Below, in pieces: positions 55,793 to 64,000 of a stretch of 64,000 nt of DNA. Both the position numbers and the translations under genes were made by a program. Positions within the stretch are counted from its first letter, which is position 1; each line of letters begins with the position of its first letter. The stretch is from Rikenella microfusus (GTDB lineage Bacteria; Bacteroidota; Bacteroidia; Bacteroidales; VadinHA17). The stretch covers positions 44,671 through 108,670 of the forward strand of contig DYKN01000007.1 of assembly GCA_020722575.1 (NCBI GenBank), in the 5' to 3' direction. The notes under the pieces were generated by a model, which saw only the letters and a list, made by a program, of their open reading frames with translations, did not search any database and was not told the DNA's origin.

Positions 55793-56731
55793 TTATCTTT
55801 TTTTCTGTGACTGCTCCTGCATCTGCTCGTAATTGAGCTGACGCAGAGAATAACCCGATGTGGATACAGTATGATTAATATTGTTTTTTATCTCTTTTGT
55901 CTCTGATCTCATTGTAAGTTTATTGTTTTCATCATATGTCTCCATGGCCAGAACAGTTCCGTCCTCGGGAAGCCTGGAGTAATATTTCGGAAGAGATGAA
56001 TTATTCATTGTCCTGCGATCGGTGTTAAGTTTCAGGTCCCTGGTAAACCAGAATTTTCCGTAAACTTTCTCTCCTTCTTCGCGATAAATATATTCATCGC
56101 ACCTGTAACCTGTTATTACTCTCGTATTACCTGTTCTGGTAATCTGGATCTTATCTTGATCCACGGTACCTGTTTCCTGAATTTCCTCTTCTTCAGGAAC
56201 CTCACTGATAAATCCCATTTTTAACGAACCCATATCGGTAAGCATAAGAATACATTTATTCTTGTCGTCACTTATAAATGCTGTATTCAAAGGTGCCGAA
56301 CCGTCATCTGTTTCTGCCACCATCCGGGTTTCAACACAACCACTCTTGCTGTCAGGATTGAAGTAAATATAATAATCCATCTTTACTACATCATTTTCGT
56401 CAAAGATCTCGATGAGCATGTAAAGATAATTATGAAAATTATATTCATTCTCATATTTGAGGGTAACCTTCCCTCCTAATAAACCTCCGAAGTTAAAACC
56501 TTTCTGATCTCTATTCTGGCCTGATTCTGCAGCTTTCTGATCAATTTCCTGCTCAATTTTCTGGACTGCAACAGAATCAGCCTTTTCTTCAGCCTTTTTT
56601 TCAGCTTTTTTCCCGAGATTTCCAATAGCCTGTGAAGCTTTATTACGGAGAACATTACCGATTTGTGCCTTCATATTGCCACTCAGAGCAATCATCAAAG
56701 CAACAACTATTAAAATTACTCTGGTTTTCAT
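55793..56731 (-). CDS. DUF4412 domain exported protein
   Basis: A 312-residue exported protein (signal peptide 1-22). Residues 28-75 are charged and helical with AEKKAEEKADSVAVQKIEQEIDQ-like coiled-coil character. The rest has alternating strands with GYRCDEYIYREEGEKVYGKFWFTRDLKL, a pattern of the DUF4412 family in Bacteroidota. The domain fold is probably a periplasmic beta barrel or lipocalin-like sheet; the function is unknown. No operon partner is apparent. Confidence 0.82.
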   Translation of the reverse strand: MKTRVILIVVALMIALSGNMKAQIGNVLRNKASQAIGNLGKKAEKKAEEKADSVAVQKIEQEIDQKAAESGQNRDQKGFNFGGLLGGKVTLKYENEYNFHNYLYMLIEIFDENDVVKMDYYIYFNPDSKSGCVETRMVAETDDGSAPLNTAFISDDKNKCILMLTDMGSLKMGFISEVPEEEEIQETGTVDQDKIQITRTGNTRVITGYRCDEYIYREEGEKVYGKFWFTRDLKLNTDRRTMNNSSLPKYYSRLPEDGTVLAMETYDENNKLTMRSETKEIKNNINHTVSTSGYSLRQLNYEQMQEQSQKKR

Positions 56732-56960
56732 TTTCTTATTATTTGAATTATGAATTATAAAGTTAAATATTTTTAAGTAGAAAAATTATAAGTACCAGAT
56801 AAATTTTTAATTACACAAGCAAAAAGGATAGTTTCTCAACAATTGTCTTCCTAAGTTCATGAAGAATATTTTTACAACTTTTTCCCGGCCTTCTTCAGAA
56901 CAAACCGATGATTCATAAGAGCCGGTTGGGATTATAAGATAATAAATCGGAAATGTTGCT

Positions 56961-57590
56961 TCAGGTTTCAAAGAATTTCAGATATACAATCAGCGGACCT
57001 CCTTTAAAAGTAAGGGAAAAGCTGGTTGAAATTGCCTCATTGAGTGTAGCCTCCCACCAGTTTCCGGGCTTTCTTTTCACAAGTGGATATTTAAGACCGG
57101 AAGCAGTAATTTCAGTATCATTATTAATTGAAAAAATTGAGACCTGCTGACCCGGGAAAGAATTAAACTTCCTGCTACTAAGAGCGGGATAGATATATCC
57201 GGTATCTGTCACCATCATCACATTTGCAATTTTTGCATATTCTACAAGCAATGATATATTACCGATGGTATGGTCTTCCCGCTTTCCCGTAGCACCAAGA
57301 ATTACAATATCGCTTAATCCTCTGGCAACGCACCATCTAACAGATTTGGTAAGATCGTTTGTTTCCTGTTCATCAATCCGGAAAATCCTGTCTGAATATT
57401 TCAATGATATCTCTTCGGTTATTGAATCACAGTCGCCAACGATGGCAAATGGTTCAATACCGAAATCAATCAGAGATTTTACAGCTCCATCACAGCAAAT
57501 GATATGCCCAGCATTCCTCAGGTAATCCAGAGGAATATTATGAGCAGGAAACTGCCCGTCGGCAAGAATAACAGTTTTCCCTTTCATCAT
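56961..57590 (-). CDS. thiN: Thiamin pyrophosphokinase
   Basis: A 209-residue enzyme that converts thiamin to thiamin pyrophosphate with ATP. Motifs include CCDGAVKSLIDFGIEPFAIVGDCDSI, the substrate segment EQETNDLTKSVRWCVARG and ILGATGKREDHTIGNISLL, all conserved in the TPK catalytic domain. The C-terminal part is the smaller beta domain (SIFSINNDTEI ... GNWWEATLNEAISTSF). It is last in a TPP-riboswitch operon with a TonB receptor and a PnuT permease, so imported thiamin is activated directly. Confidence 0.94.
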   Translation of the reverse strand: MMKGKTVILADGQFPAHNIPLDYLRNAGHIICCDGAVKSLIDFGIEPFAIVGDCDSITEEISLKYSDRIFRIDEQETNDLTKSVRWCVARGLSDIVILGATGKREDHTIGNISLLVEYAKIANVMMVTDTGYIYPALSSRKFNSFPGQQVSIFSINNDTEITASGLKYPLVKRKPGNWWEATLNEAISTSFSLTFKGGPLIVYLKFFET

Positions 57591-57628
57591 CAGTATAATT
57601 GGCGAAAGATAATAATATCTATGCTCCG

Positions 57629-58312
57629 TTATTCTTTGCCAGAATTAATTGTTTTTGCCCACTCTCTGAGTCCGATGAATGACATTGTTCCGTAAACCAG
57701 GTATAATACAAGAGTTGGGTATAATCCTCTAATGTAACAGAGAATCGACATTGAAAGATTTACGACAATCCATAAATACCAGTGTTCATAAAGTTTACGT
57801 GCCAGCATCCATGTTGCCACAATTGAAAGGGATGCTATAAAAGAGTCGGCACCAGGTACAGGTGAATCGGTTAATTTTGTGAGTAATATCCACAAAACAG
57901 CCCATAGGAGAAGAAAAATCGTCGCTATAACTATTCCTGACTTCAGCCCAACTCTTGTTATCCTGAGGGTAACATTCATTTCCAGGTCCACCCCCTCATT
58001 TTCTTCTCCCTGTGCTGCATTGCTTCCCCATAAATCCAGGTAATTTTCCCCTCCCTTCATTATTTCTTCTTTATGGGTTTTCCTTACCCACCAGTACCAA
58101 CCCAGAATGCTTATTATAACATAATAAACCTGAAGGCTCATGTCGGCATAAAGTTTGCCGGTGAAAAAAACATATATATAGACACCTGAGGTTATAATGC
58201 CTACAGGCCATAAAAGTGGATTCTGCTTTATTTCAAAAAAAACATAAACAATACCGGCAACAGCACCAAAAATTTCAATATAATTTTTTGTTAACCAGTA
58301 TATTATATTCAT
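57629..58312 (-). CDS. pnuT: PnuT-type thiamin transporter (PnuC family)
   Basis: A 227-residue inner-membrane protein with about seven spans, of the nicotinamide-riboside transporter family. Features are NYIEIFGAVAGIVYVFFEIKQNPLLWPVGI, TSGVYIYVFFTGKLYADMSLQ and LGWYWWVRK, and a C-terminal YIRGLYPTLVLYLVYG. A charged insert of about 30 residues lies after WVRK. The PnuC family imports several vitamins; the TPP riboswitch and thiN on the same transcript make thiamin the likely substrate, as for PnuT. It starts 3 bases after the receptor gene. Confidence 0.9.
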   Translation of the reverse strand: MNIIYWLTKNYIEIFGAVAGIVYVFFEIKQNPLLWPVGIITSGVYIYVFFTGKLYADMSLQVYYVIISILGWYWWVRKTHKEEIMKGGENYLDLWGSNAAQGEENEGVDLEMNVTLRITRVGLKSGIVIATIFLLLWAVLWILLTKLTDSPVPGADSFIASLSIVATWMLARKLYEHWYLWIVVNLSMSILCYIRGLYPTLVLYLVYGTMSFIGLREWAKTINSGKE

Positions 58313-58315
58313 AAC

Positions 58316-60739
58316 TCAGAACTCAATCCTTAACGATATAAGCAAATTGGTTCCAGCCTGAGGAAAATAATAGGCCCATGTCTTTTCTATACCATCTTCA
58401 TACCATAACCCACCATAGGCATTACTTTCATAGCCACTGTCAAAAATATTGTTTACAAGTAATTGAATACCAAGTGTCTTTACTCCTTTTACAACAGGCG
58501 TGAAATCAATCCGAAAATTATTTACAAAGTATGGATTTATCATCCGGTCTTTACTCATTGTATTATCGAAATATTGTCGTCCGATGTATTTGCTTATTAA
58601 GTGAGCTGAAAGCGAACCTGTGACTTTTATTTCAAGATCACTTGATGAAATTATTGACGGAGAATACGCTATATCGGTATTCCCCAGTTCTTTGCTTTTG
58701 TATTCTTCACTCCAGTTGGTGGTGTTATAATCGATATAATATAGTCGGAAGTTTTTTATTTTATTCTGGCTGAGAGTAATATTAAAATTCCAGTTTATCA
58801 ATTTTACCGGTTTCAGGGAAGTTGAAAGTTCAATGCCAGTTCTGTAGCTTTTTTCAACATTTGTCATTATCGAGTAGCCGACACTACTGAGTTCACCGGT
58901 TGGTACAAGCTGATCGTTGTAAAACATTCCGAAGAGGTTAATTCCGGCCTGTAAATTAATAGTTCTGATGTTGTAACCTGCTTCGATGTCATACAGAGTT
59001 TCAGGCTTTGGTGTGGCGTTTTCATCGCCTGCTGCTTCCTTGAAGTCAGATCGTGTTGGTTCGCGATGAGCTACCGAAAAACTTAAAAAGGCATCCTGAT
59101 TACCTGAGATGCTCCAGAAAAGACCTGCCCTCGGATTGAAAAATGAGAAACTGTGTTTCTGAGTAAGATCCTTGAGATCAGAATCAATCCCTTTCATGTC
59201 ATAATTAATAAAACGGCATTGTAAATCACCGAAACCGCTTATGCCATGGGCAACAGGGAAGTTTAATTTGCCATAAATATTGAATTCGTCCTTTAATCCG
59301 TTATTAAAATACCACTGGAAATCTTTTGGAGTGTTTCCGGGGTGTTTCATCCAGATAATTCTCCCAAAATGATCACCGTCATATCTGTTTACTCCTCCCC
59401 CAATTGTTGCTCTGAAGCTTCCTCTGGCATAGTTAATTGAATATACTAATCCGTAGAAACCGTTCGACATCCATTTCCTCCTGATAATATCAGTTGCTGT
59501 AACAAATGAAGTATCAAGCTTTACAGGCTGAAGTCCATATTTTGAGAGTTTCTGGTTCTGGCGGTATTCTTCGTAATAACCTTTTCCCGACGTATAGTGG
59601 AATGCGGCGTTCAGATTCAGGTTCCCGGTTAAATTCGTGCTGAAGATAAGATGATAGTGATTCTGCCAGTAATTATCCGTTTCATTATCGTAATATTTTA
59701 TTTTCCCCTCTTCATCTATAAATTCACCTGCAGGATTATATCTACGATCTGACTCAAGTTTTTCAGCTGGTACTCCCCACCAGCTTATGCCGGTATGTTC
59801 TTCACCAAGGATAATATTTGCTTTAAGAAGCGATTTTTTTGTTTTCCAGCTTCCTGTGAGGAAAGCCGAATGGTTGTCGGATCCGGTACGTTTTATGTAA
59901 CCGTCACTTTTTATATCCGACATTCGTATCTCGAATGAATATTTTCCGTTTATAAGGCCTGTTCCGGCTGATACAGATTTTCTAAATGTATTAAATGAGC
60001 CTGCAGATAAGATCATTTCGGCAAAGGGATCGTCAGAGTGGTTTCGGGTAAGAATATTTACCGAAGCGCCGAAAGCTCCCGCACCATTAGAAGAAGTTCC
60101 TACACCACGCTGAACCTGAATGTTTTCAACTGAAGAGGCCAGATCGGGCAGGTCAACCCAGAAAACCTGCTGCGACTCTGCATCATTAAGCGGTATTCCG
60201 TCGAGTGTAATGTTAATCCTGCTGGGCTCTGTTCCGCGAATTCTGAAATTTGTGTATCCTATTCCCGTTCCTGCTTCAGATGTTTCAACCAGAGAAGGTG
60301 TAAGAGCCAGCAAAAACGGAAGATCCTGCCCATTATTCTGCTTTCTCAAATCCTCTGTTGATACTGTGGCAAATGACATTGGTGTTCTGTAACCTGCACG
60401 TGTGGCCGTAACCAGAATTTCACCCGTATTGAAAATAGCAGGAGTCATTCTAACATCAAGTATCTCATTACCTTTTACTTCCACTTCATAAACTGCAGCT
60501 TCATATCCGGTAAAAGAAAATCTCAGGATATATTTCCCTGCTGAGCTAAATTTCATAATGTAAGTCCCGTCTTCGCCTGAATAAGTACCCAGCCAGGTAT
60601 TCTGAACTACAATTGCAGTTCCGGCCAGAGGAGATCTGTTTTCATCTGTCACACTACCACTGACAGAAAATGTCTGACCTGAAACATTGACAAGCGCAAT
60701 GACAGGTACGGCAATTAGTAAAAAAATTTTCGCTTTCAT
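58316..60739 (-). CDS. TonB-dependent outer membrane receptor for thiamin
   Basis: An 807-residue receptor. The signal peptide (1-21) is followed by a carboxypeptidase-like beta domain (about 22-98, VSGSVTDENRSPLAGTAIVV). A plug domain (about 108-230) has IRGTEPSRINITLDGIPLNDAES and VENIQVQRGVGTSSNGAGAFG. The rest is a 22-strand barrel ending LLISLRIEF with terminal Phe. It is the first gene after a TPP riboswitch and is followed by the inner-membrane permease, so it probably imports thiamin or its phosphates. Substrate is inferred from context. Confidence 0.92.
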   Translation of the reverse strand: MKAKIFLLIAVPVIALVNVSGQTFSVSGSVTDENRSPLAGTAIVVQNTWLGTYSGEDGTYIMKFSSAGKYILRFSFTGYEAAVYEVEVKGNEILDVRMTPAIFNTGEILVTATRAGYRTPMSFATVSTEDLRKQNNGQDLPFLLALTPSLVETSEAGTGIGYTNFRIRGTEPSRINITLDGIPLNDAESQQVFWVDLPDLASSVENIQVQRGVGTSSNGAGAFGASVNILTRNHSDDPFAEMILSAGSFNTFRKSVSAGTGLINGKYSFEIRMSDIKSDGYIKRTGSDNHSAFLTGSWKTKKSLLKANIILGEEHTGISWWGVPAEKLESDRRYNPAGEFIDEEGKIKYYDNETDNYWQNHYHLIFSTNLTGNLNLNAAFHYTSGKGYYEEYRQNQKLSKYGLQPVKLDTSFVTATDIIRRKWMSNGFYGLVYSINYARGSFRATIGGGVNRYDGDHFGRIIWMKHPGNTPKDFQWYFNNGLKDEFNIYGKLNFPVAHGISGFGDLQCRFINYDMKGIDSDLKDLTQKHSFSFFNPRAGLFWSISGNQDAFLSFSVAHREPTRSDFKEAAGDENATPKPETLYDIEAGYNIRTINLQAGINLFGMFYNDQLVPTGELSSVGYSIMTNVEKSYRTGIELSTSLKPVKLINWNFNITLSQNKIKNFRLYYIDYNTTNWSEEYKSKELGNTDIAYSPSIISSSDLEIKVTGSLSAHLISKYIGRQYFDNTMSKDRMINPYFVNNFRIDFTPVVKGVKTLGIQLLVNNIFDSGYESNAYGGLWYEDGIEKTWAYYFPQAGTNLLISLRIEF

Positions 60740-60808
60740 AGTTCATCAGTTAAAATCATTTTTTAACTAATGAGGTGAAACAGCGCTGGATATTGTGATA
60801 CTCTTTTT

Positions 60809-60879
60809 TCCCTACGCCGGCATTATCCGGATCAGGTTCAAGGGTATAATCTCAGCCCGTAATATTAAGGCACCCCATT
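60809..60879 (-). promoter_or_regulatory. TPP riboswitch (THI element)
   Basis: On the minus strand the segment reads GGGGTGCC ... CTGAGATTATACCCTTGAACCTGATCCGG (two conserved blocks) ... GCCGGCGTAGGG, the core of the thiamin pyrophosphate riboswitch, including the CUGAGA and ACCUGAUC parts that bind the ligand. It lies about 70 bases before the receptor ATG. Binding of TPP is expected to lower expression of the receptor, pnuT and thiN. The self-complementary CAGCGCTG at 60781-60788 may belong to the expression platform. Confidence 0.94.
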
Positions 60880-60893
60880 AACGAAATACGGTA

Positions 60894-60925
60894 TAAAAGT
60901 ATAAAAATTTTTAATCCGTAAGCAA
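60894..60925 (-). promoter_or_regulatory. Promoter of the thiamin operon
   Basis: TACTTTTA (60901-60894) and TTGC (60925-60922) on the minus strand are spaced by 20 bases, just upstream of the riboswitch; the -7 box has one mismatch. Confidence 0.5.
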
Positions 60926-61019
60926 CATGTTTAACAAATTTAACGTAAAATTTATTTTATTATCTTAGCACCATAAATTATCCCGACAAACTGTTCTCTT
61001 CTTTCACAGTGGTTATTAA

Positions 61020-61448
61020 ATGGGGAAAATGGAAGATATTCTCAGAAAACTTAATCTTAAGGATCAGAAAAGAATTGTTGTTCTGAATGCTGATAAAAGT
61101 TATTTGAAAAAGCTTAAGAAGAGTGCTCCTGATCTGCAAATAGATACAGAGATTGATCCAAGATTTCCCTATGAAATTATGTTGATTTTTGTAAAGGACC
61201 TTCATGAGGTTAATGAGATCACACCCAGCGTAATACATAATCTTGTGTGCAATGGTATTATCTGGTTTGCTTATCCCAGAACAGGAGACAGTAAAAATGG
61301 TTCTGACCTTGACAGAAAACACGGCTGGGAAATTTTGTTGAAAAGGGGTTTTGATTCAATAAGGCATGTGAACATCGACGAAAAGTGGGCTGCAGTTAAA
61401 TTCAAAAATGCAAAATATATTAAATCCAGAAAAGCTCTGGTGGAATAG
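61020..61448 (+). CDS. DUF3052-like protein of unknown function
   Basis: A 142-residue soluble protein without a leader. It has an alpha/beta plan with PYEIMLIFVKDLHEVNEI, a WFAYPRTGDSKNGSDLDRKHGWEILLKRGFDSIRHVN stretch (given here in two overlapping parts of the family pattern) and KWAAVKFKNAKYI. The order of an acyl-level strand, WxxYP, HGW and a final WxAxKF matches DUF3052-like proteins. The function is unknown. The next gene follows after 21 bases. Confidence 0.72.
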   Translation: MGKMEDILRKLNLKDQKRIVVLNADKSYLKKLKKSAPDLQIDTEIDPRFPYEIMLIFVKDLHEVNEITPSVIHNLVCNGIIWFAYPRTGDSKNGSDLDRKHGWEILLKRGFDSIRHVNIDEKWAAVKFKNAKYIKSRKALVE

Positions 61449-61469
61449 ATACCTTTTAAAATATTTGAA

Positions 61470-61829
61470 ATGACAATAAAAAACAAATTACTGGTTTATA
61501 GCCTTTTATTCGCAGGCATTCTACTTGTTCTTACCACTACGGGATGCGCCAGAAGTGAAGATGTTCAGGCCTGTCTTGAGGGACATACCTATGGTTTTTT
61601 TGGAGGTTTGTGGCATGGTTTCATAGCTCCGTTTGATTTTATTGCAATGTTGTTTGACGACAGGGTGACCATGTATGCGCAGAATAATAATGGAGGACTT
61701 TATGCTCTTGGTTTTCTGATTGGAAGTGGTGGCTGGGGATTTTTTGGCGGCCGCAGCGTTAAAAGAATCCGTCATACAAGGGTTACTGTAAAAAACGACC
61801 ATTTCGACGATGCGGAAATAATTGAATAA
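61470..61829 (+). CDS. Small lipoprotein of unknown function
   Basis: A 119-residue lipoprotein with a lipobox ending at C26 (TTTGC). The mature part has GHTYGFFGGLWHGFIAPFDFIAMLF, a Gly/Trp/Phe-rich, partly hydrophobic stretch, then GGLYALGFLIGSGGWGFFGG, likely a membrane hairpin. The pattern recurs in short envelope proteins of many bacteria but no function is known to me. Confidence 0.7.
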   Translation: MTIKNKLLVYSLLFAGILLVLTTTGCARSEDVQACLEGHTYGFFGGLWHGFIAPFDFIAMLFDDRVTMYAQNNNGGLYALGFLIGSGGWGFFGGRSVKRIRHTRVTVKNDHFDDAEIIE

Positions 61830-61933
61830 TAAATTACCAGGCTATTTAACACTCTCTCGGCCTGCTTAATGTGAACCTTTTACCTGTCAATCGTTTCATC
61901 AATATTACACTATTCCATAATTAAATATGATTT

Positions 61934-62752
61934 ATGGTTGATGAAAAAATAATTGATATTGAAAAAGCGATTAGAAACAGCGAAAATCGTTTCATAAGGT
62001 CTTTACCTTCATTTGTGATTCGAACAATCAGGAAAATTATATGTGAAGATGAGTTGAATAGTGCCCTGGAAAAAAACAGACATCTTGAAGGTGTTCAATT
62101 TATGGACGGACTCTTAAAGTATTGGAATATCAATGTTATTGTAAAAAACGAGGAAAACATTCCATCCGTGGGTCGGTATGTTTTTATTTCAAACCACCCG
62201 CTTGGTGCAATTGATGCAATTACCTTATTCAGTGTTATTTATAGATATTTTCCGGAGATTGTTTCGCCTGCCAATCAGCTTTTGAATTACATTCCCAATC
62301 TCAGATCACTTTTTCTTGGTCTCGATGTATTCGGACGAGCAAACAGAAAAACTGCTCTCAGAATTGATGAGTTATTTGCCTCAGATAAACAGATATTGAT
62401 TTTCCCGGCCGGTGAAGTATCAAGAAGATACAAGGGAGTTATTACCGACATTCCATGGCAGAAATCATTCGTTGTAAAAGCGATTCAGCATAAAAGAGAC
62501 ATTATTCCAATATTTGTCAGTGGTAGAAATTCGTCACTTTTTTACAATGTTGCCAATTTTCGAAAGTTTATCGGCATAAAAATGTACGTTGAGACCCTTC
62601 TTTTGCCGAGGGAAATGCTCATGAAGAAGAATTCTACCCTTACCATAACTTTTGGAAAAACTATTTCCTGGCAATCTCTCACGTCTAACAGGAAATACAA
62701 TGAATGGGCACAGGAGATAAAAAGGATTGTTTATTCCCTGGCGGATGAATAA
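61934..62752 (+). CDS. Lysophospholipid acyltransferase family protein (PlsC-like)
   Basis: A 272-residue acyltransferase. The catalytic motif is SNHPLGAID (H88, D94), an HX5D variant of the usual HX4D that is typical of the HPLGxxD group linked to ornithine or glycine lipid synthesis in Bacteroidota. A second motif FPAGEVSRRYKG corresponds to the EGTRS block. There is no clear membrane span, so peripheral attachment is likely. It probably transfers an acyl chain to a lysolipid or lyso-aminolipid. The partner N-acyltransferase (GlsB/OlsB) is not in the window. Confidence 0.85.
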   Translation: MVDEKIIDIEKAIRNSENRFIRSLPSFVIRTIRKIICEDELNSALEKNRHLEGVQFMDGLLKYWNINVIVKNEENIPSVGRYVFISNHPLGAIDAITLFSVIYRYFPEIVSPANQLLNYIPNLRSLFLGLDVFGRANRKTALRIDELFASDKQILIFPAGEVSRRYKGVITDIPWQKSFVVKAIQHKRDIIPIFVSGRNSSLFYNVANFRKFIGIKMYVETLLLPREMLMKKNSTLTITFGKTISWQSLTSNRKYNEWAQEIKRIVYSLADE

Positions 62753-62758
62753 ACATGA

Positions 62759-63364
62759 TTAATATTTATTCTTCAAAGCTTTTATAACCAGATATATACC
62801 AAACATTATTCCGATTCCGATCAGGATATAACCCAGATATGGGAATATTTTTTCTCTTACATCATAAAGGTAAAATCCCACCAGAGCGAGTATAATATTC
62901 CATATTCCTGCGCCGAGTGAAGTATAGAGTGTAAATAGTTTCAGGTCCATACGGGCAAGGCCGGCAGGTATTGAAATGAGTTGCCTCACAGCCGGCACGA
63001 GCCTTCCTATAAAAGTTGATGATTTGCCGTTTTTAAGAAAAAAATTCTCTGATTTTATTACTTTTTCTTCTGATATAAGCATCATTTTCCCGACATAGGA
63101 GCGTGCAAACCTGTAAATCAGAGGCCTGCCAAGCCACAGGGCAAGGTAGTAATTTATGAAAGCTCCAGCAAGTGCACCCACGGTCCCCGATAAAACCACA
63201 AGATAAATGTTTAGATCACCCTGTGCAGCCTTATATGCGGCAAAGGGTATTACTGCCTCCGACGGAAAAGGTATAAAGGAACTTTCAATTGTCATAAGAA
63301 GAGCCACCGTGAAATAGTTCAGGTGGCTCATATACCATTCAATAAGAGTTTGAACAAAATCCAT
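62759..63364 (-). CDS. DedA family membrane protein
   Basis: A 201-residue inner-membrane protein with four to five spans and the VTT/DedA pattern: ESSFIPFPSEAVIPFAAY near residue 27, GTVGALAGAFINYYLALWLGR, and FIGRLVPAVRQLISIPAGLARM with its conserved Arg. Members act in undecaprenyl phosphate or phospholipid flipping. It is encoded 2 bases after the YhcH-family gene on the same strand. Confidence 0.93.
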   Translation of the reverse strand: MDFVQTLIEWYMSHLNYFTVALLMTIESSFIPFPSEAVIPFAAYKAAQGDLNIYLVVLSGTVGALAGAFINYYLALWLGRPLIYRFARSYVGKMMLISEEKVIKSENFFLKNGKSSTFIGRLVPAVRQLISIPAGLARMDLKLFTLYTSLGAGIWNIILALVGFYLYDVREKIFPYLGYILIGIGIMFGIYLVIKALKNKY

Positions 63365-63366
63365 AA

Positions 63367-63993
63367 TTAATCGAGCCTGACTTTAATTACAACTTTTCTA
63401 ACCGAGTCAGGCATTTCTGTTTTGAGTCCTGGTTTATGGGCATCGGAGGGAAAGAAAATGAAAAATTTTTCAGGAACGGCTTCTAGTGCTTTGTGCTCGC
63501 TGGTTGTAAAAAATTCTATATCCCTTGATTCGTCATAACCCTGCATTATAGAATCTTTCTTTTCGATTGGTGCAATCTGGATTATTTCTTTACCTCTTAC
63601 AACATACTGAATATCGGCATATTTACGATGAGCTTCAAACCCTGCTTCGCTTTCATCTTTTGTAAGATAATCGGTTACTGAAGCATACAGATTATCACCG
63701 TCAATATTATGTCTGCCTGGTGCGAGAGTTGACAGATTACTTTTACTCAGGAACATGAAGGCTTTGTCCCACCGTTCTTTATTCCGGAAATAATTAATAG
63801 CAAAAGTTTTACGATTTATGGAATTGTCGGGTTGTACATTCCAGCCATTAAGGAACTCAGCTTTAGTGAACCATTTATCCAGTTCCTTGTCAGTCCATGT
63901 CTCAGGACTTTTATTGTTTTTGCATCCCCAAAGTCCAGATAAAAGTGTAATCATTAAAACCGGTGCAATTAATTTTTTTATCATTTTAATCAT
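63367..63993 (-). CDS. YhcH/YjgK/YiaL family lipoprotein
   Basis: A 208-residue protein with a lipobox (C24, LWGC). The C-terminal 150 residues match the YhcH/YiaL beta-barrel (cupin-like) family: APGRHNIDGDNLYASVTDYLTK, AGFEAHRKYADIQYVVRGKEII and FFIFFPSDAHKPGL, which include metal-binding Glu and His. Cytoplasmic family members act on sialic acids or other sugars; here the lipoprotein leader places it in the periplasm or outer membrane. Both Met 1 and Met 4 are possible starts. Confidence 0.88.
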   Translation of the reverse strand: MIKMIKKLIAPVLMITLLSGLWGCKNNKSPETWTDKELDKWFTKAEFLNGWNVQPDNSINRKTFAINYFRNKERWDKAFMFLSKSNLSTLAPGRHNIDGDNLYASVTDYLTKDESEAGFEAHRKYADIQYVVRGKEIIQIAPIEKKDSIMQGYDESRDIEFFTTSEHKALEAVPEKFFIFFPSDAHKPGLKTEMPDSVRKVVIKVRLD

Positions 63994-64000
63994 TAATTTA

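Noticed and set aside
1..64000. CRISPR array, insertion sequence, prophage or tRNA genes
   Set aside because: No regularly spaced direct repeats, no transposase or integrase motif and no cloverleaf was found on reading; base use is even apart from 24155-24650.

Overview
The window is chromosomal DNA from a member of the Bacteroidota, most likely a Bacteroidales-like lineage. The evidence is gldD/gldE beside ssb, two proteins with type IX secretion sorting domains (one type A, one type B), repeated TTTG-N19..22-TAnnTTTG promoters, near absence of Shine-Dalgarno sites, a bacterial GGGP synthase (PcrB) and an EF-G2-type second elongation factor. Composition is AT-rich, with no insertion sequence, tRNA, rRNA or CRISPR array seen. 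It is a dense housekeeping segment rather than an island.

Layout. 1-3700 (minus): a DsbD-type thiol transporter cut by the window edge, RNase G, a 29-residue AURKAIP1/COX24-like basic protein and an HU protein. 4050-7880 (plus): ssb, gldE, gldD, a phosphopantetheinyl transferase and pcrB, closely spaced or overlapping. 7880-12430 (minus): an alkaline-phosphatase-fold protein with altered active-site residues, a secreted M14 carboxypeptidase and ychF. 12700-14200 (plus): an ECF sigma factor with a membrane protein and a Spy-like periplasmic protein, probably an envelope-stress unit. 14220-24020: hisS, ppk2, small membrane and exported proteins including two paralogues, a degenerate hybrid histidine kinase facing a SpoIIE-type phosphatase, and a UbiD-family decarboxylase.

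24155-24790 holds no convincing gene. It contains a GC-rich, hairpin-rich stretch of about 490 bases with its own promoter-like and terminator-like sequences, preceded by a perfect 42-bp palindrome. I read it as an unassigned structured non-coding RNA and consider it the most novel item here.

24790-42590 (minus) is the fused str-S10-spc-alpha supercluster running rpsL, rpsG, fusA, rpsJ ... rpoA, rplQ, with one consensus promoter before rpsL. Divergent from it is an EF-G paralogue whose GTPase motifs are degraded, so the canonical and variant translocases start from opposite sides of one 436-bp intergenic region.

45290-51870 (minus) is a TetR-TolC-adaptor-RND efflux operon ending in a small PII-like protein. 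A type B T9SS cargo, a UvrD/PcrA helicase and a DUF4412 protein follow. 56960-60925 (minus) is a thiamin salvage operon: TPP riboswitch, TonB-dependent receptor, PnuT-type permease and thiamin pyrophosphokinase. The right end carries a DUF3052-like protein, a lipoprotein, an acyltransferase, a DedA protein and a YhcH-family lipoprotein.
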